From the NCBI GenBank assembly GCA_022410635.1, contig JAJVDF010000255.1, forward strand, positions 1,017,498-1,081,497: a stretch of DNA of 64,000 nucleotides, read 5' to 3'. Shown one piece after another: positions 10,205 through 21,900 of the stretch. Source of the DNA: Tretioscincus oriximinensis. Its lineage: Eukaryota > Chordata > Lepidosauria > Squamata > Gymnophthalmidae. The translations under genes were made by a program, and so were the position numbers. The stretch's first letter is position 1. Each line of letters opens with the position of its first letter. The notes beneath the pieces were generated by a model, which was not told the origin of the DNA, did not search any database, and saw only the letters and a list, made by a program, of their open reading frames with translations.

Positions 10205-10480
10205 GTTTTTTAAACTTATTTATTTGTTTACATTTTTATACTGCCCTATACCCGAATCACAGCCACGTCTAAAAATAGGGAAGAGGCGGCAGCTTTCTCA
10301 GCCAAAGGCCAGGCCAAAGGGGTGTGTCTTCAACGGTTTCCTGAAAGTGCACAGAGGTGGGGACTGACACACCTCGAGAGGGAGACTATTCCAAAGCCTA
10401 GGGGCTGCCACAAAGAAGGCCCCATTCTGAGTTCTCACCTTCTGAGGTGGTTCTACAGTCAGAAGTCTTCCAATGGTGGA
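10205..10480 (-). mobile_element. L2-type LINE 3' end
   Basis: The minus strand encodes GAFFVAAPRLWNSLPLEV and a 3' UTR ending in the CTATACCCGAATC motif complement and a TTTATTTG-rich end. Confidence 0.75.
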
Positions 10481-11024
10481 TATTTGTGCACTTACATTGC
10501 TATGCAAATATCATCAGGCCTTGGAAAAACCGGGCAGAAAATGGAGGAGACTACAGCTACTACTCAGTTCTGACCTTTTTAACATTTGCAGGCACAGCAA
10601 CAATCTGTTACAGGGAATCCTGCAACTAGATAGGATTGAAGGAATCTGTTCCAGCCCAGAGAGATGATTGTTTTCTATCTCAAAATTGTCTAGATTCTTA
10701 GCCTGACAGTTAACAGTAGGGGCCAGAATGTCTACTTTGGAGAGGAGGAAGAGAAATAAAATTCAATCTGAATTCTGTCTCCTTTCCTCCCAAACTAAAA
10801 GGAATTGTCAAAACAAGCCACATTTGTGACGTCTACCTGATACCTGGCACTTTGGATCGCTTAGCAGAGTGGATTATTTTGCCTTGATTGACATTTTATT
10901 CATCCAGGGTTCCTTGGAAATCTAAAGAAGATTTTGCACTTACAAAGGCCCTTTCCATATTGGGATGAATTCTAGGACATATCTCGGAACAGGGGCCTTC
11001 CATCTGCATGCTAGTGTTGGGTTA

Positions 11025-11180
11025 TCACATAAAAATCCAGGATAGCAGTTTGCAGCTTTAATGGGTATAGAAGAGAGAAATCTTTTTACCACGTGCAGCT
11101 TGTAATGCCTGTAGCACAGAAATCACTTTTTCACAACCATAAAAGCTGCAAATTTCTATCCCAATTTTTATATGGTAACC
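11025..11180. repeat. Foldback element, ATCCAGGATAG family
   Basis: Resembles 37877-38029 in order and content (GCAGCTTTAATGGGTATAGA; CTTGTAATGCCTGTAGCAC). Its ends are more diverged. Confidence 0.6.
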
Positions 11181-11189
11181 TTATGGTAG

Positions 11190-13200
11190 TGCAGATTGTG
11201 CACAATTTGTACCATCATGTGAATAGCTGGCCTCTTATTTTAAGATATATCCCATCCATTATAAGGCTTATTATGGAAGGAGCCTTGTTTATATTTATTT
11301 TTATGTCACTGCCATGAAAATATTGCATAATTATTTAATAATTTCCCATACAAAAATGTAAAACAGCAAAGTAGAAATATTCATTCAGGGAAGTCCTGAG
11401 TGAAAAAGGATGTCCTGACTATAGCAGTTGTGGAACTAAAGCAAAGACAGAAGGGGAGCTTATAGAATTCAGGGGAGGGTGTCACTACAGAAAAGACCCA
11501 GCCACTGCGTAATGCAGGATGACACGTAGTAATTTGTGGTATCCACAACCAGACTTCCTTGGACTATAATGGTCTTAGAGGTCTGAAATAGAAGGAACAA
11601 TCTGGTGTTTTATGACAGGCTGCATACTTAGAACTACTGACAAATTGCAGTTAAAATGGTTTCTTGGTTACCAATTTCAACCTACCCTCTACTATATTAT
11701 TCATCATATATCTTTGTGTTGTAAATATTGTATCAAATTGTATCAGCATAATCTTTGATTATATGCATTTACCCAATGTGGAAGCAGTTCTTAGTGTTCA
11801 TATTAATTAAGTAAGTGTGACTTTATGAACTACAGTATGGACTTTGTGTGCTTAGGCTTAACATTCCAATACTCCTCAAAAACCTCTTGTCACAAAATTT
11901 CTCTCAGACGATGGGGCCCACACGAAAAGGGCTCTTCAGCAACATCTGTCAATAAGTCAGGGATGGAGAACTTGTGGTCTTCCAGCTGTTGGACAATGAC
12001 TCTTATGATCTGACCTTTGACATGCACAGGTGTGTACTTTCAGAAGCTGAAGGTAGCACAAAAGAAGTGAGGTTCCACAAGGAAGCCTTGGGTTTGAACT
12101 GCCCAAATCATGCTTTCGGTCCAAAGACTTGGAACGCCACAAATTCTCCACCTGTGGTTTCAGACCAACATGGCAATCTTTCAGCTTCTTCATGTCCGGT
12201 ATTGCAATGACAATCAGAACCAACCTTTGGTCTTTTGGTGCTTTCAACCATCAAGCACTGTCGCCCTAACCTTTAGCTTTGCTTATCTCGGTCACTCTTC
12301 TACATTCTTTTTCTCAAAAGTGTCAGTGAAGTGCAAACTTACTTGATGAAGAGTAGGCAGAGACTAGATATCTCAGATGAAAGCTACTGTACGCACTAGC
12401 TTTTCCTTGGACTTGATCAGTCTGTGTAATGGGAAAATTATTTCGCACTCACATCCAATATTCAGTAGATACTTCCCTTGCCACCTCCCTCCCAGCCACC
12501 ACCCCAGCGGCAGCTCCTCCTGCCTACCAACCTGGCTGGCCCAAGCAGAAAGAATTGTGATTGGGCAGAAGGCAGAGATGTGCTGGGCAGCAGGGTAGCT
12601 GTTCCGTTACAATGGCAGAAGGTGCATGGAGGGTGGAGCAGGGCAGTGGCCCACCATCTACTGAGGCACAGAAAGCCCAAGGCTGAGGTGGGCATGGCAT
12701 GAGGCTTGGGGACTCCCAGCAGCCGATAGGAGCCCATGTGGTTGTGGAACTGCCACCGCCACCATCTTCCTACTGCACCGGGGCTTCCTGGAGAGAGAAG
12801 CCAGGCGAAGCCATGACATTGACAACAATGCCTAGGCATGGTTCTGAGATCTGTGATTGGTCACTATCAGAATTTTGCTCTCAGTGACTCCCCTTTTATT
12901 AATAGTATGGATAGCATTTACTGACATGTACCAACAATGTACACTAAATGATATTATTGAATTCTGCCAGATTTTCCATCTCTCGGTGTATGTTTAGACT
13001 GGCATGTTAAAATGCCATGATTCAAGATCTTGAGGAATAGGATATTAAAAAAAATCATTCATACAGTTGTCAATTTTTTGTCTCCAGGTTTGGCACAACT
13101 GTCTTAACTGGGGAGGTGGGAATCATTTACACACCAAATACCCGTGCAATGTCATTCTTACCATAACGGATCAGTCTGCCATTTCTTTCTTTCTCCTGGT
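11190..13200. other. Intergenic, no gene recognised
   Basis: Between the TM4SF and choline-transporter-like genes. A GC-rich patch at about 12475-12840 holds long frames in several phases but no recognisable domain. Near 11955-12000 a GGAGAACTTGTGG stretch resembles short hAT-type repeats. Confidence 0.4.
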
Positions 13201-13202
13201 CA

Positions 13203-13425
13203 AGCTAACCAATAGTCTAAAGCCCAGCAAAGGGGCTAGCAGCATTTTGAGACTAACTTGAGAAAAGTGGGTGGTGTAAGCTTTCGTAGACAGGTCTACT
13301 TCTTCAGATACTTCTTCTACGAAAGCTTATACCACCCACTTTTCTCAAGTTAGTCTCCAAGTGCTGCTAGCTCCTTTGCTGGACTTTCTACTAGACTAAC
13401 ACGGCTATTTCTCTAAAATTGACTA
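13203..13425. mobile_element. Penelope-like terminal repeat as inverted pair
   Basis: Two copies of the same segment meet head to head near 13308. Both include GCTTTCGTAGA or its complement, CCACCCACTTTTCTCAAGT and TGCTGCTAGCTCC. The right half continues into GACTAACACGGCTATTTCTC. Confidence 0.8.
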
Positions 13426-14590
13426 CAATAGTCTAAAGTGATTTTCTTTTCTTTTTTTTTACATTCATCTCAAGGATACTTAAGGCACCTCTCATACACT
13501 GTAACACAAAAGTCTCTTTCTCACCCACACATTAATTTCCCAGGTGGTGTGTTTTAAAGTTGATTATCCAAATTATTTGTTTACTGGGAATCCCAACCGT
13601 CGAACTACTATATAGGATAATGATGAAAAGTCTGTGCTGTGTGGATAGTTCTGGCGAGAAACTGTGAGGGACAAGTCAAAGGAGTCTGATATTGGCAACA
13701 AACTACTCACAGCAATTGGGAGGCAGGACTACTGGACTTCCTCTTGACAACTAGCAAATGGCAGACGAGAGAGATATGATTGTCAGGAGCTGACAGAATG
13801 ACAAAACTTGGAATATACTGTAAAAATACAAATGAGGCGCATTAAACAAGTAAATCAATAAATCAGATTATCAAGTAATTCCGGAATAAACAATTGTAGT
13901 GTGGATACAACCTTTATTGTGCTGTGTTCCTTATTTTTGCAATGTTCTGATGCAAATTATGCTATGTATCAGACTTCTATTTATGTCTCTCTGTAAATAT
14001 TAAACATGATTGTCATGATTAATATTGCTTTTCAAGGCCATTTTTAAAAACAATGGCAAGCAACAGTGTGCCATTGTAAGATCTATACAGAAAACCTAAA
14101 TAAATGTTCATTGTTGAAAACATTGATTTTTTCCTTGTTGATGCCCTTGAAGATATTATTTAGTATAATTTGCCTCCTTTTCTGCCTTTCAGTTTTCTAT
14201 TTGTTATATTACTCTGGAAAATTTTCAGTAATTCTATTTTGTTTTTATAGTTATTTAATTTTGACCTGTCTTGAAGCCTCCTGTTATAGGGTAGGATATA
14301 TATATATAAATAAATAAAATGCTTCAGGGCATTGTATGCTAAAATAAATAAATATACGGCATAGTTTATCTTTATTTGAATATTCATGATCTAGATCCTT
14401 GCTGAATTTAGTGCTAATCTACTTATAATTATATCATTTATAATGGTATAAACAATTTACAATTATACATAGTTTAGCAATAAATTCAATAACCATCTAG
14501 AAATCCTGTATTTTGTGGAACTTCAGGGCTATTTTGAGTTTATAAGATGATTAATGTTCTTTAAGACATCTTCAAGAGTCCTTTTTCCAA
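13426..14590. other. AT-rich intergenic, nothing recognised
   Basis: No coding exon or assigned repeat. A short TATATA tract lies near 14297. Confidence 0.35.
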
Positions 14591-14591
14591 A

Positions 14592-14760
14592 GAAATAGCC
14601 CTTTTAGTTTGGCTCACAATATTCTTTTAATACCTTCGAAGACTAACAAGAAAAAAGTAAGCAGTATGGGCTTTCATAAACAAACCTACTAGCATCCGAA
14701 GAATACGCTGTCTTCTTTTTTTTGCTTTTCTTTAAGGTGCTACAAGACTCCCTTGCTAGA
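14592..14760 (-). mobile_element. Decayed Penelope-like terminal repeat
   Basis: AGAAATAGCCCTTTTAGT, GAAGACTAACAAG, GGCTTTCATAAACAAACCTA and CATCCGAAGAA follow the order of the better copies but with many changes. Confidence 0.5.
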
Positions 14761-15069
14761 TATTGTAGAGTCTTATAAGGTTGCGAGCACACGACGACCT
14801 AAAAACCGCTACAAAACTATATTCCGGAATATAGCAATCGCGTGTCTGTACACACCAAAACTGTATATCCCATGACCAATGCCCTAATTCCATAATATCG
14901 CCCATTGATCTTGTGGCAGTGCATTCCAAGATTATTATTATTTTACTCCCAACAGCCAATAGAAACAACTGCTGCGTTCTCACTTGTTTTAACATCTCGC
15001 ATCTAATTTGTGCACATGCATACACACACAAGAGTACGGGGGTCTTCCGGAATGATGTCTTAATATCCC

Positions 15070-15390
15070 AGCAATGGAAGAAGAAGGAACTGGGTTCTTA
15101 TACTCCGCTTTTCTCACCTTTTAAAGGGACTCAAAGCGGCTTACAAGGGAATTTTTTGCCTGAAGGCTGACATTCTATCTTCCCCACCACGCTGTGGTGG
15201 TTCCTATGTATCTATTTGCAATCAGTTGCAATTTCTTGCAATTCATGCTTTTGAATAGCTGGGTTGGCTAGAGCCACAGGCTAGCAGAAGGTGCTCACCC
15301 TTCCCCACGTCCCACACAGAGCTTCGAAACCCCATCTCCCAGGTGAGAGACGGATTCCTTAGCAACTGAGCTATCCGTGCCTGCAGGGAT
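15070..15390 (-). mobile_element. tRNA-derived SINE, antisense
   Basis: Starts AGAAGAAGGAACTGGGTTCT (tail side), then AGGGACTCAAAGCGGCTTAC, and ends with a tRNA-like head complement TAGCAACTGAGCTATCCG. Copies at 48585 and 63110 are close. Confidence 0.8.
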
Positions 15391-15811
15391 AGTTTATTCC
15401 AGGAAAAAAATGGCATTTATTGTGGGTGGACAGCTGAAAAACACTTAGCACGTGTGCTCGAGTCTTCCTCATAGCGCTTCAAACAAGGCAAGAAAATAGC
15501 TGTGTGCATGCAGCCTAAGCCTTACATAAAACCTTCAACCTAAATACTTCTACTGACTTTTGCTTTTCTAGTGGTGCTCTGATCTCCAGTTATTGTCTAA
15601 TCTCTTCCCACATCCCTTTTCAAAGGACACAGCAAGGATTGTTTTGTCTGGTAGAAAGGGCAAAGAATTCTATGCCTTTGCTGCAAGATTATAGAACACA
15701 TTGCTTCTCCAGTTCCCTTTTCAGACCTTAGACAGTTACTGAAAGGACACCAAGATCTGGAATTCAAAGTGTGATCTGTTACCAGAAATTTGTTCCTGGG
15801 ACCTACATAAA

Positions 15812-15986
15812 ATGGCTTTAAATGTCAGCGGTGTGGCAACTCTGGTTATATTCTATGGCATAACGTTAGCTATTGGGATTTGGGCTTCCAGGAAAAGCAA
15901 GAAGGAAATTAATATAAAACCCAGTGAAGTTGCAATTGTGGGAAGAAGAAATGTTAACTTTTGTGTAGGATTATTCACAGCGACTG
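15812..15986 (+). CDS. SLC5A7-like exon 1
   Basis: Starts MALNVSG in a good initiation context, encodes TM1 and the segment ending FTAT, and ends in phase 1 before the donor GTAAGT. A family-type tail after TM1 ([15 protein letters not shown]) supports the assignment. Confidence 0.9.
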
Positions 15987-18900
15987 GTAAGTGCAAATTT
16001 ATATTTATTGGTGGTATACTGATTTACATTTCTATCCTACAGGGACTGTATAGAAACATTAAATCAATACAGTGCAAGATAATACATTGAAAAACAGAAA
16101 ACATGCCTACCCTTCTATTGCACAATAACAAAATATTGAGGAGGAATCCTTAAACCTCAAAGATCTCATCTTAATCTAGTGCAGATTCCCAAACTTGGTC
16201 CCCAAATGCTATTGAACTATAGTTCCTGAAATCTTGCATATTGTAAGCAATAACAATAGACTGTGGAAGTTGTAGTCCAACCACATCTGGAAACCATACG
16301 TTTAGGATCCACTCATCTAGTGCTAAAAAGTATATGGCTTAAGAAAATGGATATGAGCAATATATACCAACATACTAGCTGAATTTAAATACATAAATGG
16401 ATTCAGCTAGTATGTTGGTATATATTGCTCATATCCATCATATATATAAGACAAATTGAATTCAGAGACAGAAATGCAATTCAGAATCCAGAATTAGTAT
16501 TTAATTTGTTGTTTTTTTGGATATCATTGGGTCATAATCAACTCCTGGTGAATTGTATGGGTGGAGCCCTCTATGCAGCTTTCTTGGCAGAGATTTATTT
16601 ATTTATATTTATACCCTGCCCTATACCCGACAGTCACAGGGCAGCCAACAATAAAAACAACAATACAAAATTGACATTAAAACCAATATCTAGCAGTGGG
16701 AAGAGAAATAACATTAGTGTATATTTATTCATTTAAATCAATCAATCAATAACAGAAGTGTTTTGGCATTATTTACTTTCAGGAATTTTACTCTGGATTA
16801 TTGCTAAAACCTGTTCTGTCTGGAGATGGCCTATGATTAACTGGGGAAATTAAGGGAGAAGACAGAAAAAATTAAAAGCATATGTCAATTAAGCAAGAAA
16901 AAAATGGAACAATTGATAGAACCATAGTAGCATCATTCCATGGCCTTTTCTGCACAACCTTACCAATACAATGCTTGAAGATGCACTTCTTTGTCCTAAT
17001 AAAAGAAAAACGTGAACTATATATGGAAGCAAGAATAAAAATCCTGGTTTAAATCTGAGCGCAAAGTGGCGTAAATTAATATCAATGTCAAAGGATATTT
17101 CACTTAAAAATAGGTTGTATAAGAACATTTTTGGAGATATTTAGTTGAGTTAACCGCATATGTTCTATTCTTGCTTTTGGGGGAGGGAAGGGAGCTAAGA
17201 AATACCATTTGCAAGAACTCGAAAATAGGTGAAGATTTTGCCTTCTTCTTTTCGGACTGTCCAGGTGCCATTGGTGGCCCTCTGTGTAAGGCAGTGCTGG
17301 ACTCTGGCCCGATTCAGCATAGCTCCTCCTATGTTCTTATGTTAAGGATGAACATAAGAATTCCAAATGTCAGTTTGAAAAAATAATATTGCATAATAAG
17401 ATAGATATTTGTAAATGTGTGTTATTGTAAGAAAAATGTTATATTTGAATGTGTTGAAAACAACAAATTTCATTAAAAAAACCAACAACTAACCTTTGGC
17501 TGAAAAAACGGCTTCTCTACTTTCAGATATTACTGTTTCAATATGTTAATTTGTTTTTTATTGTTAACCGTCCTGAATCAGTACCTCTGTAAGTATGACA
17601 TATCTCCCTTGAACATATGCAGAGCTCTCTTCTTTAGGTTTTGAAGCTTAATGACTTCCGCTCATCTACCGCCATTAAACATAGCCCAGGTTCAATTTTC
17701 TACACCAGCCCCCTTTGCAAGTTTCTATTGACTGTTTAGTTTGGTTATTATACATCCAATCGAATTAGAAATAATTTCCTGTTGTTCCATCTGAGCCAAG
17801 AGGAAACATTATCAGGGAGTGAAGCTAGAGAGAGGAAAAAACAAACAAAACTTTTTTCATAATAACATTAAAATGGGATTCATAGGAAAGTACTGAAAAC
17901 ATAAATAGACCAATAACACAATAATTTGGCAGTGGGAAGAGTGGTAAATTGACTAGGATCATCGTCTTTCAATCAAGAGGTAGCAGGAAGACAAATAGTA
18001 GGCCCTGTCCCCTCAGAGCCTTATTCTGGGCTTTCTCTCAGCCCAGAGTTTGGCTGACCACATGTCAGTGTGCCGCCATTTGGAGCCTGCCATAGTTTAC
18101 ACTAGCATGTAGATGGCAGGCTCTGAGATGTAGCTCAGAATAAGGCTCAGTGGGGACAGTGCATTAGTGAAGAAGGGATGGAAAGCAGAAGGACCATTTA
18201 GCAGCCTTGATAGCTTTAATAGCGTTCATGGACACTTGGATAGTTACTAGGATGGATGTCTTGATGTTGCCTCTGAGATGGAACAACAGGCAGGATTCCT
18301 GAAATGCCTTTTGCAGGGCGTCGAAAACAGTTGAAGATTTTGCCTTCTTCTGTTCCAGACTGCCCAGGTGCAACTGGTGGGCCTCTGGGTGAGACAGAAG
18401 GCTGGACTAGAGGGTCTCTGGCCTGATTCAGCAGGGCTCTTCTTTTGTTCGTATGACCAGACTTCCTAATGGACTTCAGTTGATATTTATTTATTTGCAT
18501 TTCTACACTGCCCTATAATAGAAGGTCTCAGGACTTTAAAAAAAACATAATTAACATATTAAACCACAGAAAGTAAAGAAGGGAGAGCTGCTTTTTTCAA
18601 CCAAAGGCAAGGTTTAAGAGGTGTGACTTCAAGAGTTTTCTGACTGTATACAGAGGCTGCAGCCACATAGCAGATACTTACCTGGATGAGTCACATTCAA
18701 GCAGTTCTGATTGGAGCGCAGATTGTATGATGCTATAGCGGAGCCCTCCAGGTAACCACTAGTTTCACTGCTTGCAGGACCAGACTTTCACGCACACCAT
18801 GAGAAGTCTGGTGAATGGAGGAAGGGTGCAACAGCCAACCAGGTGTAGGTGCACACCCAATTGGCTGTTAGGTTGCTAGGAGCTACATGAGTGCTAGGAG

Positions 18901-21900
18901 AGCATCCCGGCTGTTGCTATGGCAGCACACGTGGACCTCTCCAGCAGTGGCACGCAACAATGCAAGGAGGTGCGGGTGGATAAGCAATGGCTGATAACCT
19001 GCTATGCCTGTTAGATACACAGCATCGCCACTTGTGTGGAGGTAGACAGAGATGGTGATTGACGCACCTCAAGGAAGAGACCATTCCACAGCCTGGAGGC
19101 CGCTGTGGAGAAGGCCTTATTCACGTAGGCCCTTTCCATATGTGAACTATGGTGACTACATAGCTTTGCAGATAGTATCTCTTTAAATGTTCATTAATTC
19201 TGTTTGTCTCTTGCTTCCTTGCAGCAACTTGGGTTGGTGGAGCATATATCAACGGCACTGCTGAAATTGTTTATCTTCCTTCAAGGGGACTCCTGTGGGT
19301 TCAGGCTCCAGTGGGATTTGCCTTGTCTCTCCTTATTGGTAAAGCTTTCTAGAAGTCCATGCACACAATACTTCAAAGCACTGCGTTTCTATAAAGGCGG
19401 CATTATATTGACACCCTAACTTTCTCTTAAGAGCCCACGGGAGCAAATACTATTTCACTCTCCTTTCTGCTTCGATCAGATTGTAAATTATGTTTAAACA
19501 CAACATAGAAAAGGTTCTCTGAGGTGGATCATGGGTGTTTTGGTTCTGTACAATCCCGGCAAGATATATAAAAGAGGACTTTCTCTAGTTTCTGTAAAGT
19601 TTTCTCAGAATGGAGCCATTTCAAACTAAATCTAGATGGAGTTTGGAATCTTCCCCTTTCCAGGCAGTGGTGGGAACGTACAAGAAATATGCCAGGGCCA
19701 GAAGTGACATCATTGTGTTCCAGAAAGGGCACCCAGGGCCTAGAAGTGACATCTCAAATGATGACACTTCCAGTCTCTACTTCTGGTAATGGTGCCCAGA
19801 CTGACAGCACTTCCTGTCTTGCCCTGGAAGTGACATCACAAACAATTTCGTGCATGATTTGCACGTGCAGAGAACACTCAAATACCCCACATTTTCAGGC
19901 TCCAGTTCAGTAAGTATATCCTGGGCAAGCATGTCAAATCTAATGGTTGTTACAAGGGGGAGAAACACTCCACTAAAAAACAAAATGCAAAGAGAGTGAC
20001 AGACAAATCATAGCAAATGAATATATAATTTTTGGTGCAGCAAAAGTATGAGCTTATGATGTGATTGGTTCCTAACAGGTGGGCTTTTCTTTGTTCATCC
20101 AATGAGGTCAAAGAATTACGTGACAATGATGGATCCCATTCAGGAGGCCTATGGGAATGTGATGGGAAGTCTGCTCTTCATCCCACCCTTGATAGCAGAC
20201 ATATTCTGGTTTGCAGCTATCCTTGCATCCTTAGGTAAAGAAACATCTTCTCATTAACTTCCCAGTCTAAACTTTAGCTTCCAGGATCTGATATGACTGG
20301 CTAGGAACAGCCTGATTGCTAACTGCCCTGAGACATTCGGGTATAGGGCGGTATAAACACTATTTATACCCCAGACTATTCGACTGGGGAATAGTCTAAG
20401 CAGGACATTTGCACTGCCAATTGCTTCACTATTCCTCAATCTCTTCAAAAATATTTTTAAACTTATCTTTTCAAAGAAATAGCCATCTTGGTCTTCATTT
20501 AGAAAGTCCAGCAAGGGGGTTTGTAGCATTTTGGAGACTAACAAGAGGAAGATAGACAAGTCTACTTCTTCAGATGCTAGGGGGCAAATACCAGGGACAG
20601 ACCTTATGTAGGAAACTGAATGCATGAAATAACATGAGGGGATTAACCAGGTCAAGTGCAGTAGTCCTTGAACAAAGTAACTACAAAGAAAGATTTGAAA
20701 GAGAAGCAGATTTGGAATGCATCCACAAATTCCAGTCCATCAACTAGGAACTTAGTAGAGACAATAGTTTCCTAGCACACAATATATATTATAACACCAG
20801 TTAACTTCCCAGTCTCTTGAGGGCATTCTTGGATTCATTTGCTCTCCACTTTTCTGCATATATTTTACCAAGCTGCACCTCTTTCCTCCAGGCTCTTAAC
20901 CCCACTTAAAAGGATTACTGTACTTCTGTACTTGGAATTATTGCGCCACTAGTGGTCATAGTATTATAACTGATGATCTATTTCAAAATAAAGTACTTGC
21001 CAATTATCTATTCTCTTAGCATAATTTACTTCTCCTAAATCCTTCTAGGAGCAACCATGAAAGTCATTTTGGATATTGAAGGTTATTTGGCTATCATTTT
21101 CTCAGCTTGCATAGTTATATTCTATACCTTGATAGGAGGTCTATACTCTGTTGCATATACAGATGTAATACAAATGATCTTCATAATGGTCAGCTTGGTA
21201 AGTTACATTTTGGCTGTCTTTTTATTCAACATCAAATGTTGGTACCATTAAAGAGGTAGAGCCATGTTTTCCTTTATAGTTAGGACTTCAGTTTATGTGT
21301 GGTTCAGAGGGATTACCTGTTATTAGATATACTGGACTAATTATATCAAATATGACCTGTTTGTATAAATTGCTGCTCCTTGCCCCAATGAGGATGATTC
21401 TGCAGCAGCCCATATACCAGGCAGCCCTCAAAGCTTCTCTGAGCTTCTGGGAACAAATATTCTTGGCCTTATAACTCCCTGTCTACCAGTATTTCAGATC
21501 TGAAATGGACTGAGAGACTCCCGATACAGAATACCATTTGTCATAGGCAGAGCATACAGAAGTGATTAGCAGGGATGGGGGCTTTCACCCCTGCAGTGTC
21601 ACGTAAACCCAAAAGACAAACAGGATCTGAAACAGAGACAAGGTTAGAAAGAGCCTTAGCTATCCTACGGATTTTGAGAACTGAAAATGGGGAGCTAATA
21701 GGGTACATCATTGTTCCTACTGATTTAGCGAGTTCTAGCAGAGTATTTAATTCTAGTTCGTCATTTCACTTTTGACGATAACAATGATGATGATTAATTG
21801 TTTCTAACAGCCCTGTGGGTCCTGTTAAGACGAATGATGGCCGTGGTTGGTGGCTGTGATAACCTGGGAATGTTTATACCCTTCATTGACCTAAAACAGT

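Noticed and set aside
12462..12839. 125-residue minus-strand frame in GC-rich DNA
   Set aside because: Open in several frames, which fits base composition, with no recognisable domain or conserved motif.
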